This document shows positions 16,196 to 24,357 of a DNA stretch of 64,000 bases, one piece after another. The position numbers and the translations under genes are program-made. Positions within the stretch are counted from its first letter, which is position 1. Each line of letters opens with the position of its first letter. The stretch comes from Cohnella cholangitidis (GTDB lineage Bacteria; Bacillota; Bacilli; Paenibacillales; Paenibacillaceae): contig NZ_CP041969.1 in the NCBI RefSeq assembly GCF_014107495.1, positions 3,831,501 through 3,895,500 of the forward strand. The letters are read 5' to 3'. The notes under the pieces are model-generated. The model was not told the origin of the DNA. It saw only the letters and a program-made list of their open reading frames with translations, and did not search any database.

Positions 16196-17711
16196 AATTA
16201 TCGTAGCGGAGGATGAGCCGTTGATTCTCCAAAGCATATGCGAGAAAATTCGCGCCAGCGATCCCGACTTTAGAATCGCGGGGGAGTACGAGAATGGGGA
16301 ATATGCGATGCTTGAGCTGGAATTGATCAAGCCGCATATTCTATTGACCGATATTTATATGCCCGTAAAGGACGGGCTTTCGCTGATCGAGCACGTGAAG
16401 AAAAACTCGCCATCGACGATTTGCGCCGTTCTGACGGGTTATCGGGATTTCGATTACGCGAGGAAAGCGATCGAGCTGGGGGTGTCCGATTATTTGCTGA
16501 AGCCTCCAACATCCGACACGATCGCCAAGTTTCTTGCCGAAGTCAAACTGAAGCTGAGGGCCAACCAGTCTTTGATCGAATCCGAGCTGCTGCAGCAATG
16601 GGCTTATCATAAGGAGGGGTATCCATCCTTATCTTCGGATATCCGTCAATTGGCCCACGAGTACTTCTATTATGCAAGGTACATCGTGCTGTACGCATGG
16701 ACGCCCCCGCAACAAAACTATCATTTGGCGGGCTCGGAGGAAAGATGGAGCATGGGAGGGTTGCTGGATGAAGGGGAAAAAGCCTATTTGATCCCCTCCG
16801 TTGCGGGACATGAGCAGGTGATCGTGGTCGGGGTGCATACCTTGTCCGATTCCCGGCTTATTGCATTCGCGGAATTCGCCGCCAGTGTCCATTCGAGCTC
16901 CGCCTGCGTGGGGGCGACTTCCGTCGGGAAATTGCAGAACGAATTGTACGGCGCTCTGGGCAAGTTGAAGAAAGCCGTCCAAGTCGGTTATCCGCTGCAA
17001 GGGTCCAAATCCATAATCGTACGGAACGGCGAGCCTTCATATGAAGCCTCCCAGCTACCCATTCCGTACGCGTTGGAGCAAGAACTGTCCCAATTGTTCG
17101 CCAAACAAAGGAAGACGGACTTCTTGAAGAAACTGGAGCAGCTATTCCATTTGGATGCATGGGATGTCGCAACGAGGGCGCAATGGCTTCGAACGTTATC
17201 CTTCCTGGTCAATTCATGGATGCTGCAATACCCTGAATTCGCCAAAAAGGCGGTTGAAATCGGCTGGAACCATGAACTAGAGGAAACCATCTGGCAAGCG
17301 AGCGACCTTATCTCGTTGATGCAGGGCTTGAAGGAGCTTCACGCTTCTTTGTTCGATGCGTTCGATCAGGACCCGGAAGCCGAAGGGTCATGGACCGAGG
17401 AGGTTAAGAGCTTCATCGACAACAATTATATGGATAATATTGCATTAATCGATCTGGCGAACCGCTATGGGCTAAACCCCTCTTATTTAGGAAGGGTGTT
17501 CAAACGAAAATACGGGCACAGCCCGATCGATTATTTGATCCAGATCCGGCTGGCGAAGGCCCGGCAGCTCATCAGGGAAAAACCGAGACTCCTGTTCAAG
17601 GACGTCGCGGAGATGGTCGGTTACAGCGATCCTTTTTATTTCAGCAAGCTATTTAAGCAATGGACCGGCCAGACGCCCAGGGAGTACAAGAAGCATATCG
17701 CAAGTGAATGA
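16188..17711 (+). CDS. YesN-type response regulator (REC-AraC), system 1
   Basis: A 507-residue regulator with an N-terminal receiver domain (phospho-acceptor Asp55 in LLTDIYMP, acidic pair EDE at 8-10), a middle region of about 270 residues and a C-terminal AraC-type DNA-binding domain (IALIDLANRYGLNPSYLGRVFKRKYGHSPIDYLIQIRLAKARQLI). GGGAGGGG precedes ATG 16188, which lies within the last codons of the kinase gene. It should activate the importer operon starting about 100 bases downstream; an inverted repeat there is a candidate binding site. Confidence 0.92.
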   Translation: MFRIIVAEDEPLILQSICEKIRASDPDFRIAGEYENGEYAMLELELIKPHILLTDIYMPVKDGLSLIEHVKKNSPSTICAVLTGYRDFDYARKAIELGVSDYLLKPPTSDTIAKFLAEVKLKLRANQSLIESELLQQWAYHKEGYPSLSSDIRQLAHEYFYYARYIVLYAWTPPQQNYHLAGSEERWSMGGLLDEGEKAYLIPSVAGHEQVIVVGVHTLSDSRLIAFAEFAASVHSSSACVGATSVGKLQNELYGALGKLKKAVQVGYPLQGSKSIIVRNGEPSYEASQLPIPYALEQELSQLFAKQRKTDFLKKLEQLFHLDAWDVATRAQWLRTLSFLVNSWMLQYPEFAKKAVEIGWNHELEETIWQASDLISLMQGLKELHASLFDAFDQDPEAEGSWTEEVKSFIDNNYMDNIALIDLANRYGLNPSYLGRVFKRKYGHSPIDYLIQIRLAKARQLIREKPRLLFKDVAEMVGYSDPFYFSKLFKQWTGQTPREYKKHIASE

Positions 17712-17721
17712 TATCGCCCTA

Positions 17722-17756
17722 TACATTGTATGCAATCCCCCTACTTTTGCAATGTA
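17722..17756. repeat. inverted repeat upstream of importer 1
   Basis: TACATTG (17722-17728) and CAATGTA (17750-17756) form a perfect 7-base inverted repeat, with the hexamer TGCAAT also occurring twice inside or beside it. It lies directly before the promoter of the binding-protein gene and is a candidate site for the YesN-type regulator encoded just upstream. Confidence 0.45.
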
Positions 17757-17771
17757 ACCGTTTTCTATAAT
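17753..17771 (+). promoter_or_regulatory. cre-like site and -10 box of importer 1
   Basis: TGTAACCGTTTTCT (17753-17766) matches the CcpA operator consensus TGWAANCGNTNWCA at 13 of 14 positions. It runs directly into a perfect TATAAT (17766-17771). CcpA bound here would block transcription when a preferred sugar is available. No good -35 is visible, which fits an activator-dependent promoter. Confidence 0.6.
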
Positions 17772-17811
17772 AAACATGCAGCCAATACTAATGAATTTGG
17801 GGGGCAACAAA

Positions 17812-19182
17812 ATGAAACGAAAATTGAAGTTAGTAACGCCATTGATGGTCCTTGTACTGATGTTTGGCGTGCTTACGGCATGCGGCGGCAATTCCAATGA
17901 GAACAAGCAGGCTAGTTCTCCGGCGGCTTCAGGCAAGGCTTCCGAAGAGGCATCGCCTGCGGCATCCGCGGCTGCCGCGAAGCCCGTCAAGCTAACGTTC
18001 GCCACGATGGCTAACGGGGATTCGGAATCCCAGGCGTTCAAAGAGATTTTCGCAAGTTTCGAGAAGGAAACCGGGCATACGGTAGATTTTCAAATATTGC
18101 CCGATGTGAACCAGTACGAGAACATTATCAAAACGCGCTTCGCGACACAGGACGCGCCGGACATCTTCTACTTCTTCGCCGGTCCAAACGAGTACGTGAC
18201 GATGCAGGCGGAGAAAAATCTTGTGGAAATGACAAGCGAGGCTTATGTTGGCAACTTGACTTCCGCAGTGAAAGATTTCTATACGGTAGACAATAAAATT
18301 TACGGGATTCCGTGGGGCTCATACAATGCGATGGGCGTTATGTACAACAAGGAAGTATACAACAGCAACGGATTGAGCATTCCGAACAACTACGAAGAAC
18401 TGTTGGCTAACGCCGAGAAGCTGAAGGCAGCCGGAATTACTCCTTTCTATGAGGCGGTGAAAACGGGTTGGCCGACGCAAATATTCCCGTTGGCGGCTTT
18501 CCAATCGATGGTTATGCCTACCATTGACGGAGAAGCAGGCGTTCAGAAACTGATTGCCAACACGCTGCGATTTAATGAAATTCCGGAAATGAAGAAAGTA
18601 TACGAACTTCAGTACGATTTGAAAAACAAAGGCTATTACAACAAAGATTTGCTTGCCGGGACGTATGAGATGCAACAGGAACAGTTGGCGAATGGAACTG
18701 CGGCCATGGCGTTCCAGGCGGATTGGATGCTTCCGGAAATATCCAAGCGGTTCTCGGATAAGGTCAACAATATCGGGTTTTTTCCTCTGCCGTCGCATTC
18801 GGATGCCGGAATCGTTTCCTTGTACCCGCCAAAGCAAATATTCGTCACTAAGACGTCTCCGCGCGTCGAAGCGGCCAAGGCTCTCGCAAACTTCATGACG
18901 AAGCCGGAATCGCTCGCGATCTGGTACAAATATAATCCGGGAATTCCCGTTTACAATGGAGTAGATACGACGCTTTTCCCGGGTCAGCAGGATATTTACA
19001 ATTACATCCAAGAAGGCAAGGGGATCATTCAGATCCAGCTTCGTTTGCCGGCAGGCATCATCGATTTCGATAAAATCACGCAAGAACTCGTAGGCAAGGG
19101 CGATGCTCAGAAAGCCGTCGATCAGATGGACAAAAACTATCGGATGGACGGAAGGAACAAGAAGGTACCGGGATTCGAATAA
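17812..19182 (+). CDS. sugar ABC importer substrate-binding lipoprotein 1
   Basis: A family-1 extracellular solute-binding protein of 456 residues. A lipoprotein signal ends in the lipobox LTAC, an Ser/Ala-rich linker follows, and then a bilobed domain (LTFATMANGDSESQAFKEIFASFEKETGHTVDFQILP...). It is close in layout to the binding protein at 24358 (shared segments such as AAGITPFYEAVKTGWPTQIF). It delivers an oligosaccharide to the permeases encoded next. GGGG before ATG 17812 gives a better start than the ATG at 17776. No dedicated ATPase gene follows, so a shared MsmX-like ATPase is presumably used. Confidence 0.92.
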   Translation: MKRKLKLVTPLMVLVLMFGVLTACGGNSNENKQASSPAASGKASEEASPAASAAAAKPVKLTFATMANGDSESQAFKEIFASFEKETGHTVDFQILPDVNQYENIIKTRFATQDAPDIFYFFAGPNEYVTMQAEKNLVEMTSEAYVGNLTSAVKDFYTVDNKIYGIPWGSYNAMGVMYNKEVYNSNGLSIPNNYEELLANAEKLKAAGITPFYEAVKTGWPTQIFPLAAFQSMVMPTIDGEAGVQKLIANTLRFNEIPEMKKVYELQYDLKNKGYYNKDLLAGTYEMQQEQLANGTAAMAFQADWMLPEISKRFSDKVNNIGFFPLPSHSDAGIVSLYPPKQIFVTKTSPRVEAAKALANFMTKPESLAIWYKYNPGIPVYNGVDTTLFPGQQDIYNYIQEGKGIIQIQLRLPAGIIDFDKITQELVGKGDAQKAVDQMDKNYRMDGRNKKVPGFE

Positions 19183-19189
19183 TGAAGAG

Positions 19190-19227
19190 AAAGGTTCAGG
19201 GGATTGTACATCGCAATTCCCTCCTTT
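19190..19227 (+). terminator. intercistronic hairpin after binding protein 1
   Basis: AAAGG and AGGGGATTG pair with CAATTCCCT and CCTTT, with a short loop and no long T run. It lies between binding-protein and permease genes, where such hairpins usually stabilise or attenuate so that more binding protein than permease is made. Confidence 0.55.
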
Positions 19228-19254
19228 CCTATACCCTGAAAGAGGAATGAGAAC

Positions 19255-20127
19255 ATGAGAAAACAGGTTAGATATCCGCTCTACTTCATCCTGCCGGCGC
19301 TCGCCGTCTATGCTGTTCTGTTCGTCTTTCCGACGTTTTCCGGCTTTATGTACAGCTTCACCGACTGGAGCTCCTATAGCGACGAAGTGAATTTCATCGG
19401 TCTCGACAATTATCGTTCGCTTTTCTCGGAAGGCGTTCTCGGGCTGGCCATCAAGAATACGCTCATTTATGCTTTATTCGTTACGATATTCGTGAACGTG
19501 ATCGGATTAATGCTGGCATTAATGCTCAACCGAAATTCAAGAGTCGGCAAATTTTACAGGACTGCCTTTTATACCCCTGTTGTCATAGCGCCACTGATCG
19601 TCGGATACATTTTCACCGCGATTTACAGCCCGGAGCAAGGAATATTGAACCAAATTCTACGGACCATAGGGCTCGATTACTTCGCTGTCGACTGGCTGAA
19701 CGATTCCCGTTATGCGTTATTATCCATCATCATGACGGAGCTGTGGAGAGGCGCCGGCTTCGCGATGGTGATCTACCTGGCCGGATTGAAGACGATCCCG
19801 AAGGATTTGTTGGAGCAAGCCGATGTCGACGGAGCAGGCGCGTTCAGCAAGTTCAAGAACATTACGTTTCCTTTATTGGCGCCGTCATTTACGGTTAATT
19901 TCCTGCTGACTATCATTACCTCCCTTAAAGTATTCGAGACGGTACTCGTGCTTACGAACGGTGGACCGGGATATGATACCGAAGTGTTCAATACGCTAAT
20001 CTTCCGAAATTTCTCGCGGGGAAATTGGGGATACGCAACGGCTTCCGGCCTCGTGCTTACCGTTGTCGTCTCTGTGATCGCCATCACTTTCCTTAGAATT
20101 CTTCGCAAAAGGGAGGTGGAGATGTGA
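19255..20127 (+). CDS. sugar ABC importer permease (MalF/UgpA type) 1
   Basis: A 290-residue inner-membrane permease with six predicted transmembrane helices. The cytoplasmic EAA loop contacting the ATPase reads EQADVDGAGAFSKFKNITFPLLAP. AGAGGAA precedes ATG 19255. It ends ATGTGA, overlapping the next permease gene, so the two are translationally coupled. It pairs with the following gene and the lipoprotein at 17812. Confidence 0.93.
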   Translation: MRKQVRYPLYFILPALAVYAVLFVFPTFSGFMYSFTDWSSYSDEVNFIGLDNYRSLFSEGVLGLAIKNTLIYALFVTIFVNVIGLMLALMLNRNSRVGKFYRTAFYTPVVIAPLIVGYIFTAIYSPEQGILNQILRTIGLDYFAVDWLNDSRYALLSIIMTELWRGAGFAMVIYLAGLKTIPKDLLEQADVDGAGAFSKFKNITFPLLAPSFTVNFLLTIITSLKVFETVLVLTNGGPGYDTEVFNTLIFRNFSRGNWGYATASGLVLTVVVSVIAITFLRILRKREVEM

Positions 20128-20951
20128 ATATGTCTTTGTTCAAATGGCGGAGACTCGGCGTGGAGGCGTTGTTGTTCGTTATGGCGCTCGTCGTGATCAT
20201 TCCCTTCTTCATGATTTTGGTCAATTCGTTCAAGGACGTTACGGAGGCGGCACGGTTCAAGCTGACTCTTCCTGCAAGCCTGAATTTCGATAACTTCGCA
20301 GCCGTCTTCGCGGACGGAAAAATATGGCGCGGATACATGAACAGCGCTTTGATCTCGGTCGGCGCGCTTATCGTAACCAATTTGTTCGCTTCGCTGGCTT
20401 CGTTCAGCATCCAACGTAACGGTACTCGATTAACTACCTTCCTGTATTACTTTTTTATCGTAGGCTTAGTTATGCCGGTATCGCTGATCCCGACGATCAA
20501 GTTGATGATGGGACTGGGCATCCATAACACGTACCAAGGGATGATCGTATACTACGCCTCAGTTCTGCTTCCTTTCACCATTTTCCTAATGACGGGATAC
20601 TTAAAGACGATTCCCCGGGAGCTGGACGAATCGGGTATCATCGATGGTTGCGGCCCGCTTCGGCTGTTCTTCAAAATCATGCTGCCCCTTATGCAACCGG
20701 TTATGGTGACTGCATCGCTGCTGACCATTATCTCGGTATGGAACGATTTCATGGGACCATTCTATCTGCTGACGGACGGTTCCAAATGGACTGTAACCGT
20801 ATCAGTCTATAATTATGTCGGGAAATACAGTTCCGATTGGAACTTGATTTTCGCCGATATTCTCGTCGTCATCCTGCCGATTCTTATTTTGTATTTCTTG
20901 CTGCAGGAATACATTGTGGAGGGCATGACCGCGGGAGCGATCAAAGGCTAA
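20124..20951 (+). CDS. sugar ABC importer permease (MalG/UgpE type) 1
   Basis: A 275-residue permease with six predicted helices and the EAA loop ESGIIDGCGPLRLFFKIMLPLM. It ends in the usual EYIVEGMTAGAIKG of this subfamily. GTG 20124 overlaps the stop of the first permease and sits seven bases after GGAGG; ATG 20130 is an alternative start two codons in. It completes importer 1. Confidence 0.92.
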   Translation: MNMSLFKWRRLGVEALLFVMALVVIIPFFMILVNSFKDVTEAARFKLTLPASLNFDNFAAVFADGKIWRGYMNSALISVGALIVTNLFASLASFSIQRNGTRLTTFLYYFFIVGLVMPVSLIPTIKLMMGLGIHNTYQGMIVYYASVLLPFTIFLMTGYLKTIPRELDESGIIDGCGPLRLFFKIMLPLMQPVMVTASLLTIISVWNDFMGPFYLLTDGSKWTVTVSVYNYVGKYSSDWNLIFADILVVILPILILYFLLQEYIVEGMTAGAIKG

Positions 20952-20983
20952 CGACAACTTCAGGCAACCGAGGAGATGCAGGA

Positions 20984-22279
20984 ATGTCCGATAAAATGAA
21001 ACATTACGAACAGTTGTTGCGGAATTATATTCTGTCTCAAGTCGATACGATTCTGAAGGAGCCCGTGCATTATTTGAAGCATCCGTTCGTCGATCCGGGC
21101 TCGATCTATGACGGGAATTTATGGGACTGGGATTCTTTCTGGGCGGTGTACGCGATTTTTAATTTGGCCGACGATTCAGAATCGGGTCAAGAGACCAGAG
21201 AACGCTATATTCGCCATGCGAAGGGAAATATTCGTAATTTCCTGGATTATCAGATGCAAGACGGCTATATTCCGATGATGGTAGCCACATTGGATCTCAA
21301 TTCGCAGCTTCCGGAACCCTATTTGAACTTGAAGCGTAAGGAAGGCTTACTGACGAACATGCACAAGCCTTTCCTTTGCCAGCAGATTGCGTTGATCGGC
21401 GGCTACAGCGGAGATTTCGAGTGGATCGCCGAGGATTACGCCAAGCTGGAAGCTTATTTCGAATGTTATGAACGCGATTATTTCAATGGCAACTGCGGGT
21501 TGTACGTGTGGGCGGACGATATTATGATCGGGATGGACAACGATCCGGCTACCTTCGGAAGACCGCGATTCTCGACTGCGAATATTTACTTGAACGCCTT
21601 CATGGTTTCAGAGTTGAATGCAATGGCCGTGATTGCGGATGCGTTAGGGATTTCTTCGAGGGGGGAGTTTTACCGGGGGAAATCCGCGGCGCTCACCGCG
21701 GCGATTCAAGAGGAGAGCTGGGATCAACGGGATAAGTTTTTCTATTCCGTGGACGTGGACATTAAGACAAGGCATTACGATTGGTTTCATCAAGGCCTCG
21801 GCGTATTCTGGAAAACGCTCCCGATCAAGATCCGCGCCTGGACCGGTTTTATTCCATTGTGGTCCCGCGTCGCGGAGCCGCGGCAAGCCGCTTATTTAGC
21901 GGGAGATCATGCCGCCGATTATAACACTTTCAATAGTCCATACGGCATTTCGACTCTGGCCCAGGACGAGAAGATGTTCGATTGCCGCGCGACGAACAAT
22001 CCGTCCAACTGGCTCGGTCCGATCTGGATCGTCTCCAATTACGTCGTATTCCGCGGATTGATGAACTACGGCTTCACGGAGCAAGCGCGGGAGCTGTGCG
22101 ACAAAACCGTCACCTTGCTGGGCGAAGATCTGGAGAGGACCGGAACGCTTCATGAATATTACGTTCCGAAAACCGGAGAGCCCGTCATGAACGGCGGTTT
22201 CTTGAATTGGAACCTGCTCGTCTTGAACATGATCGACGAGCTGAAGGGCAAAGCGCCAATGTGCCGGTATTGGACTTAG
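20984..22279 (+). CDS. MGH1-like (GH63-type) intracellular glycosidase
   Basis: A cytoplasmic (alpha/alpha)6-barrel glycoside hydrolase of 431 residues, related to trehalase/GH63-type enzymes. Recognisable segments are DGNLWDWDSFWAV near residue 41, MFDCRATNNPSNWLGPIWIVSNYVVFRGL and GTLHEYYVPKTGEPVMNGGFLNWNLLVLNM near the C-terminus. It has no signal peptide, so it acts on imported oligosaccharides, probably alpha-linked glucosides or mannosides. It is the last gene of the importer 1 unit. ATG 20984 follows GAGGAG. The exact substrate cannot be read from the sequence. Confidence 0.75.
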   Translation: MSDKMKHYEQLLRNYILSQVDTILKEPVHYLKHPFVDPGSIYDGNLWDWDSFWAVYAIFNLADDSESGQETRERYIRHAKGNIRNFLDYQMQDGYIPMMVATLDLNSQLPEPYLNLKRKEGLLTNMHKPFLCQQIALIGGYSGDFEWIAEDYAKLEAYFECYERDYFNGNCGLYVWADDIMIGMDNDPATFGRPRFSTANIYLNAFMVSELNAMAVIADALGISSRGEFYRGKSAALTAAIQEESWDQRDKFFYSVDVDIKTRHYDWFHQGLGVFWKTLPIKIRAWTGFIPLWSRVAEPRQAAYLAGDHAADYNTFNSPYGISTLAQDEKMFDCRATNNPSNWLGPIWIVSNYVVFRGLMNYGFTEQARELCDKTVTLLGEDLERTGTLHEYYVPKTGEPVMNGGFLNWNLLVLNMIDELKGKAPMCRYWT

Positions 22280-22311
22280 ATATAATACGTCCGGAAAGCC
22301 CGGTCAGAGAG

Positions 22312-22337
22312 AGGTCCATGCAATTGCGCATGGGCCT
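22312..22337 (+). terminator. hairpin ending the importer 1 operon
   Basis: AGGTCCATGC pairs with GCATGGGCCT (one G-T pair) across a six-base loop. The same element, with the same AGAGAG lead-in, occurs at 44952-44977 after the first GH78 gene. The T run is short, so termination is probable but not certain. Confidence 0.5.
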
Positions 22338-22408
22338 TCTCAATCGTTATAAAGGTTAAAGACACTTTATGATGGCTAACGAGAAGCACGTTTAAGCAGG
22401 AATTTCCG

Positions 22409-22448
22409 TTGCAGGAGCTAGTTATTTTTGATATTGTAAACGCTATCA
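22409..22448 (+). promoter_or_regulatory. promoter with a perfect cre box, kinase 2
   Basis: TTGCAG (22409-22414) and TATTGT (22432-22437) are 17 bases apart. TGTAAACGCTATCA (22435-22448) matches the CcpA operator consensus TGWAANCGNTNWCA at all 14 positions and overlaps the -10. This is the strongest evidence of catabolite repression in the window. Confidence 0.78.
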
Positions 22449-22469
22449 TCGAGAAAGGGGGCGACCGAC

Positions 22470-24242
22470 ATCCGCATTCGCACCGTACTTCTATTTAGCT
22501 ACTTTGTCGTCATCTTGCTTAGCATTGCGTTGGTCGGAACCGTATCTTTCTATATCTCCTACAAGAGCATGGCCGAGAGAATCGAATCGGCCAGTATGCA
22601 AGTCATAAGGCAGATCGAGAACAATATCGACAACGACTTTCACAGTAAACGAAATTTATTGCTGGCACCCTATACTGATTCTGAATATGTCGACGGAATT
22701 AACCGTTATGAAGATATGAGCGACAAAGAGAAGTTTCTGTTCCGGCAGAATATCGGGGATCTCTACTTAAGAAGCTTTAACGTTACTCCGATCCGTGATT
22801 TTATCCGATTCCAAATCTATTATAGCAACGGGGAGCTGTTAAGCTCTTCGGATGCACGGAAGCCTTGGACACCGGCGCAGGTGCGCAATTCGGAATGGTT
22901 CCGTGCTACTGTCGCTAAGGACGGGGAAGTGTTTTTTAGCGGATTGGTTGCACGGGACGGGAAAGACTCATCGGAAGTGGCCTCCTATTTTTCTTCTATC
23001 ATGATCCGGGACTTCTCGAATCCCGACCGCTTTATTATCGTGAGGACGGAATACAGATCCAGTCTATTCCGCAGTATCGGACAAAACGATAATCTATCCG
23101 AGAACAGTCAGATCGTTATTCTGGACGAGGGTAATCGGCTTATTTACGAATCCGGCGACCATCCGAGCTCCCTCTCCGAAACTGATAAACTGGGGCAGGC
23201 GATCGGAAAGGAAGGGAGATTCTGGACGCAAGTCGGCGATCGGGAAATGCTCGTTACGTATACGCGTTCCGAATATTCGGATTGGAAAGCGGTGCTCGTC
23301 ACGCCGCGGGTTGAAATATTCGGAGCGCTCGACAAGATCAAGACGACGGTTATTTTTACCGCGCTGATCGCATTCGTCATTACGTTCCTTATCTCCATGA
23401 TTTTCGGTCAACGAATTACGAAGCCGATCCTGAACTTATTCAAATCGGTCAATCGCATTAAGCGGGGCGACTTCTCCATAAGGATCGAGGTTGATCGGAA
23501 TGATGAAATCGGCCTCATCGGAAAAAACTTCAACGCGATGCAGGACGAGCTTCAGACGTTGATCGAGACGAAGTATTTGAACCAGATCAAGCTGCAGGAA
23601 GTGGAGCTTGCGATGCTTTATTCCCAGATCAACCCGCATTTTCTCTATAACACGCTCGATAGCATTCGCTCGATGTCGGATTATTATAAGGTGCCTGAAA
23701 TTAGCGTAATGGCGCAATCGCTCGCGGACATGTTTAGGTATAATACCAGAAACCGGGACGAAATTGTCACGCTGCAAGAGGAACTCGTACAGATCGACGC
23801 TTACATTAAGATTCAGAGCATTCGGTTCGAGGACAAGATTGTCTATTATCAGCATATTGAAGAAGAGTTGTACGGAACTCCGTTATTAAAAATGACGCTG
23901 CAACCCCTTGTTGAGAATGCCGTATTTCACGGAATCGAGCGCAAGCGCGGAAAAGGAAACATAACGATCTCCGCTCAGCGCGAACAATCTCGTATCAGAC
24001 TCTCCATTAAAGATGACGGCGTCGGCATATCGGAGAGAAGGCTAAAGGAGATCAGGGAAAAACTGAAACCGCCATTGCAACAAGCGGAAGTAACATTCTC
24101 TGCCCAAGAGAACGGAATCGGAATCGCTAACGTGTACTCGCGGTATGTGATTCGTTTCGGCGACGATTTTGATTTCTTCATAGACAGCAAAAAAGGGGCC
24201 GGAACGGAAATCACGATGGTCTTTCCCCTGTTCGAGGATTGA
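22470..24242 (+). CDS. YesM-type sensor histidine kinase, system 2
   Basis: A membrane sensor kinase of about 590 residues: helix 1 at the very N-terminus (TVLLFSYFVVILLSIALVGTVSFY), an extracellular sensing domain, helix 2 (TTVIFTALIAFVITFLISMIFG), HAMP, the histidine box QINPHFLYNTLDSIRSM and an ATPase domain (IKDDGVGISERRL, ENGIGIANVYSRY). No ATG, GTG or TTG lies where the protein should begin. The first canonical codon, TTG 22515, would delete half of helix 1. ATC at 22470, nine bases after AAAGGGGG, gives the expected N-terminus RIRTVLLFSYF. The partner response regulator is probably the one at 27650, beyond importer 2. Confidence 0.85.
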   Translation: MRIRTVLLFSYFVVILLSIALVGTVSFYISYKSMAERIESASMQVIRQIENNIDNDFHSKRNLLLAPYTDSEYVDGINRYEDMSDKEKFLFRQNIGDLYLRSFNVTPIRDFIRFQIYYSNGELLSSSDARKPWTPAQVRNSEWFRATVAKDGEVFFSGLVARDGKDSSEVASYFSSIMIRDFSNPDRFIIVRTEYRSSLFRSIGQNDNLSENSQIVILDEGNRLIYESGDHPSSLSETDKLGQAIGKEGRFWTQVGDREMLVTYTRSEYSDWKAVLVTPRVEIFGALDKIKTTVIFTALIAFVITFLISMIFGQRITKPILNLFKSVNRIKRGDFSIRIEVDRNDEIGLIGKNFNAMQDELQTLIETKYLNQIKLQEVELAMLYSQINPHFLYNTLDSIRSMSDYYKVPEISVMAQSLADMFRYNTRNRDEIVTLQEELVQIDAYIKIQSIRFEDKIVYYQHIEEELYGTPLLKMTLQPLVENAVFHGIERKRGKGNITISAQREQSRIRLSIKDDGVGISERRLKEIREKLKPPLQQAEVTFSAQENGIGIANVYSRYVIRFGDDFDFFIDSKKGAGTEITMVFPLFED

Positions 24243-24313
24243 TTCGACAAAGAGGTAAGAATATTAAACATAACAGGTCATAATCGTGAATGGGGTCTTC
24301 GGAAGCGGTTTCA

Positions 24314-24338
24314 TATAATCAGGTTGTAAGCGATTACG
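24314..24338 (+). promoter_or_regulatory. -10 box and cre-like site of importer 2
   Basis: TATAAT (24314-24319) is followed by TGTAAGCGATTACG (24325-24338), which matches the cre consensus at 13 of 14 positions and covers the expected transcription start. The -35 region is weak, as expected for an activator-dependent promoter. Confidence 0.65.
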
Positions 24339-24357
24339 TCTGAGAGGGTGTCAACGA

